Source: an uncultured Collinsella sp.
Lineage (GTDB): Bacteria; Actinomycetota; Coriobacteriia; Coriobacteriales; Coriobacteriaceae
Assembly: GCA_900554325.1 (NCBI GenBank)
Contig: USHA01000008.1
Coordinates: 1-41,138 of the forward strand
Length of the DNA: 41,138 bases
Direction: 5' to 3'
Position 1 is the first letter of the stretch. Every line of letters starts with the position of its first letter. The notes beneath the pieces are model-generated. The model made no database searches. It saw only the letters and a list, made by a program, of their open reading frames with translations, and was not told the DNA's origin. Below are positions 8,065 to 15,400 of the stretch, in pieces. The position numbers and the translations under genes were made by a program.

Positions 8065-9789
8065 CTACGAGCGTAGTGTAATTTTATCGCGCAGCGACTT
8101 GAGGTCTTCGGTGACGGTGCGGTCTTCCTGGATCATCTTCTGGACCTTTTTGTAACTCGTGCTGACGGTCGAGTGGTTGCGGTTGCCAAATTCGGCGCCT
8201 ACCGCCGTGGTCGTCATCTCGCACATTTCGATGGCCAGGTAGATAGCGATATGGCGTGCTTTGGCGATATTGGCGTTGCGACGCGGGCCGATGAGCTCCT
8301 CGTGCGTCACGCCGTACTGCTCTTCGATGACGGACTGAACCGTTTGCACGTTGATCTTTTTGGCCGATGTGTCGAAGTACTGGCTGGCGATGGCGTCGAT
8401 ATCGTCAAAGGTGAGCTCCCCGCCCTCGCGCTCGCGGTCGCCCGCCTCGCCGGCGCAGCGCTCGCAGAAGCTCTCGAGTTCGCGGATGTTGGTGCCCGAC
8501 ACCTCTGCCATGTGCTTAAAGTGCTCATCGGTCAGGTGCCCGCCGTCGCCCCCGTAGGCCGCCAACAGTGAGTCGTCGCCTGCCTCGGGAGCGGCGACGA
8601 TGGTGTTCTCGTAATAGCGCTGCAAGATCTTGTATTTCATCTCGTAGCTGGGCTCTGCGACCAGGCAGAGCATGCCGGCGTTGAAGCGGCTGGTCAGGCG
8701 CTCGTCCATGCTCAGGTCCTTGGGGGCGCGGTCTGCCGCGATGACGACCTTCTTGTTGTTGCGGATGAACTCGTCCATGAGCTGGAAAAAGTAGTCCACG
8801 CTCGCGCGCTTGCCGATGATGTTTTGGATGTCATCGATGATGAGCACGTCCACGCCGTGGTACGCCTGCATGATGGGGGCGTTGCTCTTCTTTTGGCGGT
8901 CGAACTCGGTCATCAGGTCGTCCAGATATGCCTGGGAGTTGGCATACTTGACCTTGATCTCGGGCGACTTCTCGGCGAGCTCGTTTTTGATGGCAAGCAG
9001 CAGGTGCGTCTTGCCCAGGCCCGATTTGCCGTAGATAAACAGTGATGTGCATGTGCCGCGCTCGTCCGCGAGGGCGGCAAACTTGAGTGCCGAGCGATAG
9101 GCATGGCTGTTCTCGGGGCCATAGACAAAGTTCTCAAAGGTAAATTTTGAGTTCGCGGCGAGCGGGGCTCCATCCGTATTCTGCTCGGCCGGCACGGTCG
9201 GTGCTGGCATGGGTGAAGCGGGGGTCGCAGCTTGCGTGGATTTAGTCGGCGCTCCGCCCTTCATCTGGTTCATCATGCGACGAAAATCATCGGCCGAGAG
9301 CGTGTTCTTGATTGCAATGCCCGAATCCGCGCCCGCCGCTGCGTCGTGAGCGATGGGCATGTGCGTGACGGGTGCGTTCGTTGACGTCGCTACCGCGGTC
9401 GGCAACGGCGCCATGGTTTCACGGGAAACATCGCTGTGCTGGTGCTCGATTGTCGGCACGTCGCCTGCGGAGGCCGGCACCGCCGGGGAAGCAGCGGGAG
9501 CCGTGGCGGGCGCCGTCGCGGCAGCGGATTCCGTCGCGGCGCCTTGCGGTGCCACGATGTCGAGCGCAATCGGCGCAAAGGCGATTTCTTCCAGATAGGC
9601 CTCAATAGTCGGCTGATGCTTTTTGAGCTGCGCGATGGCAAAGCGCGAGGGGGCCTCGATCGTGAGCGTATCTTCGGTCAGGCTTATGGCGCGCGATTGC
9701 CCCAGCATGTTGATGAGGCGTGCATCTTGGCCGTCGCGCTGACAAAAGGCGATGGCATCCCCCAGGATGATGCTTGCTTCCTCGTCCAC
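8065..9789 (-). CDS. dnaA: Chromosomal replication initiator DnaA
   Basis: AAA+ initiator that binds DnaA boxes and melts the origin. The 574-residue product has the N-terminal interaction domain (1-80), a long Ala/Pro/Thr-rich linker (about 82-212), the AAA+ core with Walker A GKSGLGKT at 254-261 and Walker B VLIIDD at 315-320, and the C-terminal DNA-binding domain. The DnaA signature motif reads GNRNHSTV (535-542) where most bacteria have G-G-R-D-H-[ST]-T-V, so the conserved Asp is Asn538. Start is a GTG preceded by GGGAG. The gene is 15 bp after the GHKL-ATPase gene, so both are probably one transcript. A parS-like sequence (9415-9430) lies in the part coding for the linker. Confidence 0.97.
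   Translation of the reverse strand: MDEEASIILGDAIAFCQRDGQDARLINMLGQSRAISLTEDTLTIEAPSRFAIAQLKKHQPTIEAYLEEIAFAPIALDIVAPQGAATESAAATAPATAPAASPAVPASAGDVPTIEHQHSDVSRETMAPLPTAVATSTNAPVTHMPIAHDAAAGADSGIAIKNTLSADDFRRMMNQMKGGAPTKSTQAATPASPMPAPTVPAEQNTDGAPLAANSKFTFENFVYGPENSHAYRSALKFAALADERGTCTSLFIYGKSGLGKTHLLLAIKNELAEKSPEIKVKYANSQAYLDDLMTEFDRQKKSNAPIMQAYHGVDVLIIDDIQNIIGKRASVDYFFQLMDEFIRNNKKVVIAADRAPKDLSMDERLTSRFNAGMLCLVAEPSYEMKYKILQRYYENTIVAAPEAGDDSLLAAYGGDGGHLTDEHFKHMAEVSGTNIRELESFCERCAGEAGDREREGGELTFDDIDAIASQYFDTSAKKINVQTVQSVIEEQYGVTHEELIGPRRNANIAKARHIAIYLAIEMCEMTTTAVGAEFGNRNHSTVSTSYKKVQKMIQEDRTVTEDLKSLRDKITLRS
9415..9430. promoter_or_regulatory. Degenerate parS site inside dnaA
   Basis: GGTTTCACGGGAAACA matches the parS consensus TGTTTCACGTGAAACA at 14 of 16 positions. 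It lies in the linker-coding part of dnaA, where the protein sequence is poorly constrained, so the site can be kept for ParB binding. Family knowledge: ParB sites often lie inside origin-proximal genes. Confidence 0.55.
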
Positions 9790-9804
9790 TGTCTCTCCCG
9801 TTCT

Positions 9805-11229
9805 TTAGCTCTGAGCTCGCACGCGAGCGGCGCCGAGTTCGGTCAGATGGTATTTCTGGCCATGCTTGATGACCAAGCCGGCCTGCGCCAAGTCATTGAG
9901 CGTGCGTGACCAAGTGGGGGCCGAGTTTCCAAACGTCCTCGCCAGATCGGTTGCACCGCACGCTTGATTTTGCGCCAGATAGCCCAGCGCGGCGTTGCCG
10001 CGATCGCTTACGAACACGTCCGGTTGTGGCTGCGCATACTGATTTGCTGCATTAGGATACATCATTTGAGCTGCTGGTTGTTGAGAACTCTGCATCGGCG
10101 GCATTTGCTGTTGAAAACTTTGAGGCCACTGTTGGTAAGGCTGTGGAGGCATCTGCTGGGTCCAAGGGTTGTACTGCTGCTGCGGCATCTGCTGGTACGG
10201 CTGCTGATATCCCTGCTGGTACTGCTGCGGGAACTGCTGGCCATACCCCAGTGGCGGCATCTGCTGATATGGATATCCCTGTTGGTACGGCTGATAGCCC
10301 ATTTGCTGGCCACCCGGCGCCCCCGTCGCCTGCTGCATTGCTGCTGCATCCTGATCAGCCAGCGGCATGGCCTCTGGCATGTTTGGCGGCATCGACATAG
10401 ATGCCGCCTGGGGTTCTTGTGTGGGAAGCATTCCGGGCTGCTGCATCTGTCCCACGGGGGGCTGCATCTGCTGCGTTGCCACGGGCTGCTGCGCAAAAGC
10501 TCCCGGCAGGGGATATGTGGGCTGCTCCGTCTCGGGCCGCACGGCAGCGCCGCGTCCGCCGGCACGCTCGATTTCCTGCACGCGTTTAGGGTTCAGGCTT
10601 ACCGTAACCACGGTGCCGTTGCCCATGTTGTCCTCGATGGATATGGCACCGCCGGCGTTTTCCAAATACTCCTGCACCATGGGAAACCCTGCTCCGGTTC
10701 CACGGATATAGCGCTTCATCTTGCTGTTTGCGCTGGTAACGCCAAAGTCGAAAGCACGTTCCTTGTCGTCGATGCCGGGTCCTTGGTCAGCAAAGCGGAT
10801 GGTGTCTCCGCCGTCCAGAATCGAGATGATGGGCTCGGCAAAGTGTGCGTGGATAAAGTTTTCGACAATCTCGCGGATGACCATGAGCGAGATGTGGCCA
10901 CCTTGTTCTTTCATGCACTGGTAGACGGTGTTGGTCGTCTCTTCCAAATACGTGCGGACATCTTGCGGATCAATGACGATCACACGCGGTGTCGACAGCA
11001 TGTCGTCATAGACGGCGATGCGCGCGGCGTACATGGCTTTTGGCGCCTGCGTTGTCGTCTGTTCACCTTCGTCACGCTCTTCGCGCACGCCGGTGATGTG
11101 CTCGTTGTCGGGTGCCGGGTCTCCGGAATCGACCATGGTGTAAAAGTCGTCAGACATGCCGCTCGCAATCTTCCAAAAGGTTTCGAACAAATAGTAGCTC
11201 ACCGTGCAATGTTTCTCATCTTTCGACAA
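9805..11229 (-). CDS. GHKL ATPase with Gln/Pro-rich linker and winged helix, next to dnaA
   Basis: A 474-residue protein I cannot assign to a named gene. Residues about 100-212 form a GHKL/HATPase domain: N box with E120 and N124, G1 box DQGPGI (148-153), G2 box RGTGAGF (176-182), and a final GNGTVVTVSL strand. This resembles anti-sigma-factor kinases more than sensor kinases, since no membrane segment or phospho-acceptor His domain is seen. Residues about 225-400 are a low-complexity Gln/Pro/Met/Tyr linker with many PYQQ and GYQQ repeats. Residues 405-474 look like a winged helix (ATDLARTF...SRTLNDLAQAGLV..KYHLTELG). It ends 15 bp before dnaA and begins in the DnaA-box cluster. The start is uncertain: TTG at 11229 overlaps a box-like motif, and GTG 11202, TTG 11190 (with GGTGAG upstream) or ATG 11157 are alternatives. 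Confidence 0.85.
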   Translation of the reverse strand: MSKDEKHCTVSYYLFETFWKIASGMSDDFYTMVDSGDPAPDNEHITGVREERDEGEQTTTQAPKAMYAARIAVYDDMLSTPRVIVIDPQDVRTYLEETTNTVYQCMKEQGGHISLMVIREIVENFIHAHFAEPIISILDGGDTIRFADQGPGIDDKERAFDFGVTSANSKMKRYIRGTGAGFPMVQEYLENAGGAISIEDNMGNGTVVTVSLNPKRVQEIERAGGRGAAVRPETEQPTYPLPGAFAQQPVATQQMQPPVGQMQQPGMLPTQEPQAASMSMPPNMPEAMPLADQDAAAMQQATGAPGGQQMGYQPYQQGYPYQQMPPLGYGQQFPQQYQQGYQQPYQQMPQQQYNPWTQQMPPQPYQQWPQSFQQQMPPMQSSQQPAAQMMYPNAANQYAQPQPDVFVSDRGNAALGYLAQNQACGATDLARTFGNSAPTWSRTLNDLAQAGLVIKHGQKYHLTELGAARVRAQS

Positions 11230-11230
11230 C

Positions 11231-11324
11231 TTTTCAAAACCTGTTGAAAACTTTGGAAAACGGACGAAAAGTTCTCAACATTGCCAACATGACCTGTTGA
11301 AAACTCGATGAAATATCGTGAAAA
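11231..11324. promoter_or_regulatory. DnaA-box cluster upstream of the dnaA unit (oriC)
   Basis: Two exact minus-strand copies of TTTTCAACA (11242-11250 and 11295-11303) lie among related nonamers: TTTTCAAAA at 11231, minus TTTTCCAAA at 11252-11260, minus TTTTCGTCC at 11262-11270, TTCTCAACA at 11272, TTGCCAACA at 11281, and minus TTTTCACGA at 11316-11324. The cluster sits exactly where coding strand switches from minus to plus, which is expected at the origin. The E. coli-type TTATCCACA is absent. No convincing separate promoter for the ATPase-dnaA unit is visible, so the boxes may overlap it and allow autoregulation. Confidence 0.7.
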
Positions 11325-11400
11325 GTTGCCATGCACCGCTAAATCGAGCTTGGCTTATGGGGGAACCGTGTGAACTGCGCAACCTTTTACCTTTGATTTC

Positions 11401-11430
11401 TTGACATTTGAACATTGATTTCCCTACAAT
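11401..11430 (+). promoter_or_regulatory. Sigma-70-type promoter for rpmH-rnpA-yidD-yidC
   Basis: A perfect TTGACA at 11401-11406 and TACAAT at 11425-11430, separated by 18 bp. It lies 72 bp before the rpmH start and is the strongest promoter match seen in the window, fitting high expression of a ribosomal protein gene. Confidence 0.8.
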
Positions 11431-11502
11431 CTTCAAGCTCACGTGTCTATATCTGCGTCCGCGTCCCCGCGGACACTCGAAATGCAGCAGGAGGAACTTA
11501 AG

Positions 11503-11637
11503 ATGAAGCGTACGTATCAGCCTAATAAGCGTAAGCGTGCCAAGACCCATGGCTTCCGTGCCCGTATGGCCACTAAGGGTGGTCGTGCCGTGCTCGCCCG
11601 TCGTCGCGCCAAGGGCCGCAAGCGTCTCACTGTCTAG
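11503..11637 (+). CDS. rpmH: 50S ribosomal protein L34
   Basis: A 44-residue, very basic protein of the large ribosomal subunit with the family pattern MKRTYQPNKRKRAKTHGFRAR through GRAVLARRRAKGRKRLTV. The ATG at 11503 is chosen because AGGAGGA lies upstream and because L34 is 44-47 residues long. An in-frame ATG at 11443 would add a non-conserved 20-residue leader. It is the first gene of the rightward plus-strand run. Confidence 0.98.
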   Translation: MKRTYQPNKRKRAKTHGFRARMATKGGRAVLARRRAKGRKRLTV

Positions 11638-11657
11638 CAGCGATACACACATCTCGC

Positions 11658-11996
11658 ATGAAGACTATTAAGTCTCGGCAAGATTTCGAGCATGTGTTCA
11701 GTCAGGGGCGTCGTTTCAATCACCCTCTGATTCGAATGACCATATGTGAATCGGTTGGCGAAGGCGACTCCGGAAGGGTCGCCTTCGTTGGTGCTAAGCG
11801 ACTCGGTTGTGCCGTCGTGCGCAACCGATCCAAGCGTGTGATGCGCGAGGCCGCCCGCAGCTGCGGATTTCCCGTTGCGGGTTATGACATCATCTTGTTC
11901 GCAACTCCCAAGACGAGGGTTTCCTCGCCGCAGGAGATGGACAAGGCGTTGCGTTCGCTTATGAAGCGCGCCGGCGTTGCCGGGGAGGAGCGATGA
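11658..11996 (+). CDS. rnpA: Ribonuclease P protein component
   Basis: Basic protein cofactor of RNase P, which trims the 5' leader of pre-tRNAs. At 112 residues it has the usual length. The family motif RNRSKRVMREA lies at about 56-66, following GAKRLGCAVVRNR. It starts 20 bp after rpmH and overlaps yidD by the sequence ATGA, the conserved rpmH-rnpA-yidD-yidC arrangement. Confidence 0.97.
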   Translation: MKTIKSRQDFEHVFSQGRRFNHPLIRMTICESVGEGDSGRVAFVGAKRLGCAVVRNRSKRVMREAARSCGFPVAGYDIILFATPKTRVSSPQEMDKALRSLMKRAGVAGEER

Positions 11997-12217
11997 GCAA
12001 TCACGTTTTGCGACGTGTTGCCATCGCTCCTATTCGCATATATCAACAGGTTATTTCGCCCTTATTGCCTGACGCCTGCATTTATTACCCAACGTGCTCG
12101 CAATACGCCGTCCAGGCGATTGAGAAGCACGGTGTTTTGAGAGGCTGCTGGCTTGCCGTGAGGCGCATCGCTCGCTGCAATCCCCTGCACGTCGGCGGTT
12201 ATGACCCTGTGCCCTAG
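11993..12217 (+). CDS. yidD: Membrane protein insertion efficiency factor YidD
   Basis: A 74-residue protein that assists YidC in membrane protein insertion. Visible family marks are an amphipathic N-terminus, YYPTCSQYAVQAIEKHG in the middle, three conserved Cys, and the end RCNPLHVGGYDPVP. The ATG overlaps the rnpA stop by 4 bp, implying translational coupling. Confidence 0.96.
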   Translation: MSNHVLRRVAIAPIRIYQQVISPLLPDACIYYPTCSQYAVQAIEKHGVLRGCWLAVRRIARCNPLHVGGYDPVP

Positions 12218-12246
12218 CGGGCACTCGCTATCGGAGGAAAACTTAC

Positions 12247-13017
12247 ATGTGGGATTGGATCGTTAACATCCTTTTCGAGCTGCTCAAGCTCATCCAGACC
12301 TTTGCGGTCGACTGGGGCCTGTCCATCATCATCCTGGTGGTCATCATCCGTCTGCTGCTGACGCCGCTCATGCTCAAGTCGACCAAGTCGACGGCTCGCA
12401 TGCAGGTGCTGCAGCCCAAGATGCTCGAGATCCAGGAGCGCTATGCCGACGATCCCCAGCGTCAGGCCGAGGAGATGCAGAAGTTCTACAGCGAGAACAA
12501 GTTCAACCCCATGGCTGGCTGTCTGCCGCTGCTGATTCAGATGCCTATCCTGTTCGCCCTGTTTACATTGCTGCGCAACCTGCCGCAGTACTTTAACGAC
12601 GGCACGTTCTCGTTCTTCAACATCCTGCCCGACCTGACCACCACGCCGAGCGCTTCCTTTGCCGATGGCTTTATGGTTGCACTGCCTGCGCTGGTTTGCC
12701 TGATCCTGTTCGCCGTCCTGACCCTGATTCCGCAGCTCTATATGTCGCGCAACCAGACCGGCCAGCAGGCTCAGAGCATGCGTATGATGGCCGTTGTCAT
12801 GACGGTCATGATGCTTTGGATGGGCTGGAGCCTTCCCGTTGGTGTTCTGCTGTACTACGACGTCTCGTCTGCTTGGCAGGTTATCCAGCAGATTTTTGTG
12901 ACGCAGAAGGTCATCGACAAGGCGAAGGCCGATGAGGAGGAGCGTCTTAAGAACGCTCCGCTGCAGGTTGAGGTCACTCGTCGAGAGAAGAAGCCGCGCC
13001 CGCACAAGAAGAAGTAA
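12247..13017 (+). CDS. yidC: Membrane protein insertase YidC
   Basis: A 256-residue Oxa1/YidC/Alb3 insertase, the short Gram-positive form without the large periplasmic domain. Membrane segments lie near 22-42 (ending IIRLLLTPLM, with the conserved Arg of the hydrophilic groove), about 95-115, 140-165 and 170-195. A cytoplasmic helical hairpin (QPKMLEIQERY...) lies between the first two. The C-terminus is Lys/Arg-rich. No lipobox is seen at the N-terminus. GGAGG precedes the ATG. It lies 29 bp after yidD. Confidence 0.96.
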   Translation: MWDWIVNILFELLKLIQTFAVDWGLSIIILVVIIRLLLTPLMLKSTKSTARMQVLQPKMLEIQERYADDPQRQAEEMQKFYSENKFNPMAGCLPLLIQMPILFALFTLLRNLPQYFNDGTFSFFNILPDLTTTPSASFADGFMVALPALVCLILFAVLTLIPQLYMSRNQTGQQAQSMRMMAVVMTVMMLWMGWSLPVGVLLYYDVSSAWQVIQQIFVTQKVIDKAKADEEERLKNAPLQVEVTRREKKPRPHKKK

Positions 13018-13034
13018 CGGGATATCAATCTTAT

Positions 13035-13046
13035 TTAGGTACCTAA
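13035..13046. repeat. 12-bp palindrome TTAGGTACCTAA, copy 1
   Basis: A perfect palindrome 15 bp before the khpB start codon. An identical copy, extended by a shared C (TTAGGTACCTAAC), lies at 16539-16550 at the end of the parAB unit. Its role is unknown; a protein-binding site is one option. Confidence 0.5.
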
Positions 13047-13061
13047 CTTTTGGAGTACGTT

Positions 13062-13631
13062 ATGTCTGAAGAGATCATCGAGGATATGCTTGAGGAGGTT
13101 GCCCCGCAGGTCGCGGGCGATTATCCCGAGATTGCACAGCGCTACAAGGCTGGTGAAGAGCTGACCGATGAGGAGCTCGACACCATTGCCGATGTTGCGA
13201 TTTCCATCCTGCGTTCCATCCTTTCGCACTTCGATGCCGCCAACTCTCCTATCGATGAGTATGAGGGCGACGAGGGTGAGCTGATTTTGGATGTAACGGC
13301 TCCCGACCTTGCTGTTCTCATTGGCCGTCATGGTCGCACCCTTGATGCCCTTCAGGTTATGTTCTCTTTGCTGGTGAGCCGCAAACTTGGCTTTAGGTAT
13401 CCGGTTGTGGTGGACGTAGAGGGATACAAGAGTCGCCGTCAGGACAAGGTTGCTTCCATGGCCCAGTCTGCTGCCGAGCGTGCCATCCGCACTCATAAGA
13501 GTGTTTCGCTTCCGCCCATGAATGCCTACGAGCGTCGACTGGTTCACATTACACTTCGTGGCAATGATGCCGTCGATACTCATTCTGAGGGTTCTGACCC
13601 TGATCGCCATGTGGTGATTGTTGCTCGATAA
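13062..13631 (+). CDS. khpB: RNA-binding protein KhpB (Jag)
   Basis: A 189-residue protein with a KH-like domain (about 65-130, GRHGRTLDALQ as the GxxG-type loop) and a C-terminal R3H domain (AAERAIRTHKSVSLPPMNAYERRLVH followed by HVVI). KhpB/Jag is a global RNA chaperone usually found after yidC. The ATG at 13062 has GGAG at a good distance. A TTG four codons earlier overlaps that site and is less likely. The N-terminal 60 residues are acidic and helical, and the Jag-N domain of firmicute homologues is not evident. Confidence 0.93.
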   Translation: MSEEIIEDMLEEVAPQVAGDYPEIAQRYKAGEELTDEELDTIADVAISILRSILSHFDAANSPIDEYEGDEGELILDVTAPDLAVLIGRHGRTLDALQVMFSLLVSRKLGFRYPVVVDVEGYKSRRQDKVASMAQSAAERAIRTHKSVSLPPMNAYERRLVHITLRGNDAVDTHSEGSDPDRHVVIVAR

Positions 13632-13651
13632 TCTTCTCGAGCTTATGCTAA

Positions 13652-13681
13652 GGGGACGTGCTTTCCACGTCCCCTTTTTTT
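13652..13681 (+). terminator. Intrinsic terminator after khpB
   Basis: GGGGACGTG-CTTTC-CACGTCCCC followed by seven T. It ends the rpmH-khpB unit and lies directly before rsmG. Confidence 0.92.
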
Positions 13682-13727
13682 GTCAAAAGTTCTCGATACA
13701 CTGATTTTTGTCAGAAAGGAGCTTTCG

Positions 13728-14465
13728 TTGTTAGTACTTACTGATCAGCAGGCTGACGAGATGTTGAGTCGTCTAACTTCCTATTGCAAAGAGTATTCCT
13801 TGAGCGTAACTGATGTTAAGCTGAGGAAATGTATTCAGCATTTGGATTTGGTTCTAGAAACAAATAAGACAACCAATCTCACCCGTATTCTTAACGTAGA
13901 AGATGCTGCAGTACTTCATATCCTCGACTCACTTGTTTTGCTCCCCTATATCAACAAGGCTCCTGAGGGAGCTTTGCTCGATATGGGAACAGGTGCGGGC
14001 TTCCCTGGTATTCCATTAACTATAACCACGCATCGTAAAGCTACTTATATTGACTCTGTTTGCAAGAAGGTTGATGCGGTTAATTCCTTTGTCCATGCTC
14101 TTGGATTGAAACATGCTCATGCGGTTCATGATCGTCTTGAAGAATATGCTCGAAGCCATAAGAAGCAGTTCTCCGTTGTAACCGCCCGCGCACTGGCCCC
14201 TCTACCGATTCTTGTTGAGTATGCGGCTCCGTACCTGAAGGATGGAGGGCTATTTGTTATCACCAAGGGCAATCCTTCGGATGATGAGCTTGCTTCCGGT
14301 ATGTCAGCAGCTAAGATTTGCGGCTTCACTTTGCTTCTGAATGACGCAATTGATTTGCCTGAAGGCTTGGGTCACAGGGAGTTCATTGTTCTTAAGAAGA
14401 GTCATTCAGCATCTGTTTCATTGCCTCGTGCAAATGGCATGGCAAAGAAGAATCCGCTTGCCTAG
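13728..14465 (+). CDS. rsmG: 16S rRNA (guanine-N7) methyltransferase RsmG
   Basis: SAM-dependent enzyme that methylates G527 of 16S rRNA (E. coli numbering). The product is about 245 residues. The SAM-binding motif LLDMGTGAGFPGIPL lies near residue 84, and VTARALAPL follows in the second half, as in the family. I start it at the TTG 13728 because AAGGAG lies 6 bases upstream. The in-frame TTG at 13680 lies in the terminator T-run. Codon use is visibly more A/T-ending than in gyrA or dinG, as in parA and parB that follow. Its place before parA is typical for Actinobacteria. Confidence 0.92.
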   Translation: MLVLTDQQADEMLSRLTSYCKEYSLSVTDVKLRKCIQHLDLVLETNKTTNLTRILNVEDAAVLHILDSLVLLPYINKAPEGALLDMGTGAGFPGIPLTITTHRKATYIDSVCKKVDAVNSFVHALGLKHAHAVHDRLEEYARSHKKQFSVVTARALAPLPILVEYAAPYLKDGGLFVITKGNPSDDELASGMSAAKICGFTLLLNDAIDLPEGLGHREFIVLKKSHSASVSLPRANGMAKKNPLA

Positions 14466-14466
14466 A

Positions 14467-14482
14467 TGTTTCACGTGAAACA
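14467..14482. promoter_or_regulatory. parS site 1
   Basis: Perfect TGTTTCACGTGAAACA, the universal ParB-binding sequence, beginning right after the rsmG stop. Confidence 0.95.
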
Positions 14483-14505
14483 TAATAGATACTAACAACT
14501 TGCAG

Positions 14506-14521
14506 TGTTTCACGTGAAACA
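14506..14521. promoter_or_regulatory. parS site 2
   Basis: Second perfect TGTTTCACGTGAAACA, exactly 39 bp after the first. Confidence 0.95.
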
Positions 14522-14544
14522 TGGCGGTTGATATTGAATCGGAA

Positions 14545-14560
14545 TGTTTCACGTGAAACA
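14545..14560. promoter_or_regulatory. parS site 3
   Basis: Third perfect TGTTTCACGTGAAACA, exactly 39 bp after the second and 40 bp before the parA start. ParB bound here could also repress parA. Confidence 0.95.
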
Positions 14561-14599
14561 TCCTCCGTTTGACAGCTTCAATACACACCAGGAGGGACC

Positions 14600-15400
14600 G
14601 TGGGATTTCGCGACGTTAAGCGTTCTAAGAGCGCAAAAGACACGCGTATCATTGCAATTATCAATCAAAAAGGCGGCGTTGGTAAGTCAACGACGGCTGT
14701 AAACCTTGCGGCGGCACTGGGCGAGCAGGGTCGTAAGACACTGATTGTCGATTTTGATCCGCAGGGAAACAGCACCAGTGGATTCGGAATTGAAAAAGAA
14801 GACCTTGATCACTGCATCTATGATGCATTGTTGAATGATGTGCCGGCAGAATCGCTTGTTCTTGATACAAATTGCAAAAAGGTATTCGTAATTCCGGCTA
14901 CAATTCAGCTTGCAGGCGCGGAAATTGAGCTCGTAAGCGCAATCGCTCGTGAAACCCGCCTCAAAGATTTGCTTGAGCCGATTCAGGACGAGTTCGATTT
15001 TATTTTCATTGACTGTCCCCCTTCGCTCGGCCTGCTTACTATCAACGCCTTGACCGCGGCAGACAGCGTTTTGATTCCGATCCAGTGCGAGTATTATGCA
15101 CTCGAGGGCGTTACGAAGCTGCTTGAGTCAATGAAGATGGTTAAATCACGTCTGAACAAGGGCTTAGACACCTATGGTGTGCTTATGACCATGTATGACT
15201 CACGTACTTCTCTATCGAATCAGGTTGTTGAGGAGGTTCAATCGTACTTTGGTGACAAGGCGTTTAAGACGCTGATCCCCCGTACGGTTAAAATCTCCGA
15301 AGCACCGTCTTTTGGAGAACCGGTAATTACCTATGCACCTCAAAATAAGGGTGCAAAAGCGTATATGAACCTTGCAAAAGAGGTGATCAAGCGTGCCTAG
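14600..15400 (+). CDS. parA: Chromosome-partitioning ATPase ParA (Soj)
   Basis: Walker-type ATPase that drives segregation of ParB-parS origin complexes. The 266-residue product has the deviant Walker A KGGVGKST (24-31), VDFDPQGN (50-57), and the Walker B-like FIFIDCPPSLG. Short, without an N-terminal HTH, so chromosomal type. It starts at a GTG with AGGAGG just upstream. The stop overlaps the parB start by 8 bp. It lies directly after the three parS sites. Confidence 0.97.
   Translation: MGFRDVKRSKSAKDTRIIAIINQKGGVGKSTTAVNLAAALGEQGRKTLIVDFDPQGNSTSGFGIEKEDLDHCIYDALLNDVPAESLVLDTNCKKVFVIPATIQLAGAEIELVSAIARETRLKDLLEPIQDEFDFIFIDCPPSLGLLTINALTAADSVLIPIQCEYYALEGVTKLLESMKMVKSRLNKGLDTYGVLMTMYDSRTSLSNQVVEEVQSYFGDKAFKTLIPRTVKISEAPSFGEPVITYAPQNKGAKAYMNLAKEVIKRA

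Noticed and set aside
11443..11502. Longer N-terminus for ribosomal protein L34
   Set aside because: The 20 extra codons are not L34-like, and AGGAGG sits inside them immediately before the ATG at 11503.
13680..13727. Upstream TTG start for rsmG
   Set aside because: It lies in the T-run of the khpB terminator, and a better ribosome-binding site serves the TTG at 13728.
14569..14592. Promoter with TTGACA at 14569 for parA
   Set aside because: No -10-like hexamer at 16-18 bp; the expected place is occupied by the ribosome-binding site.
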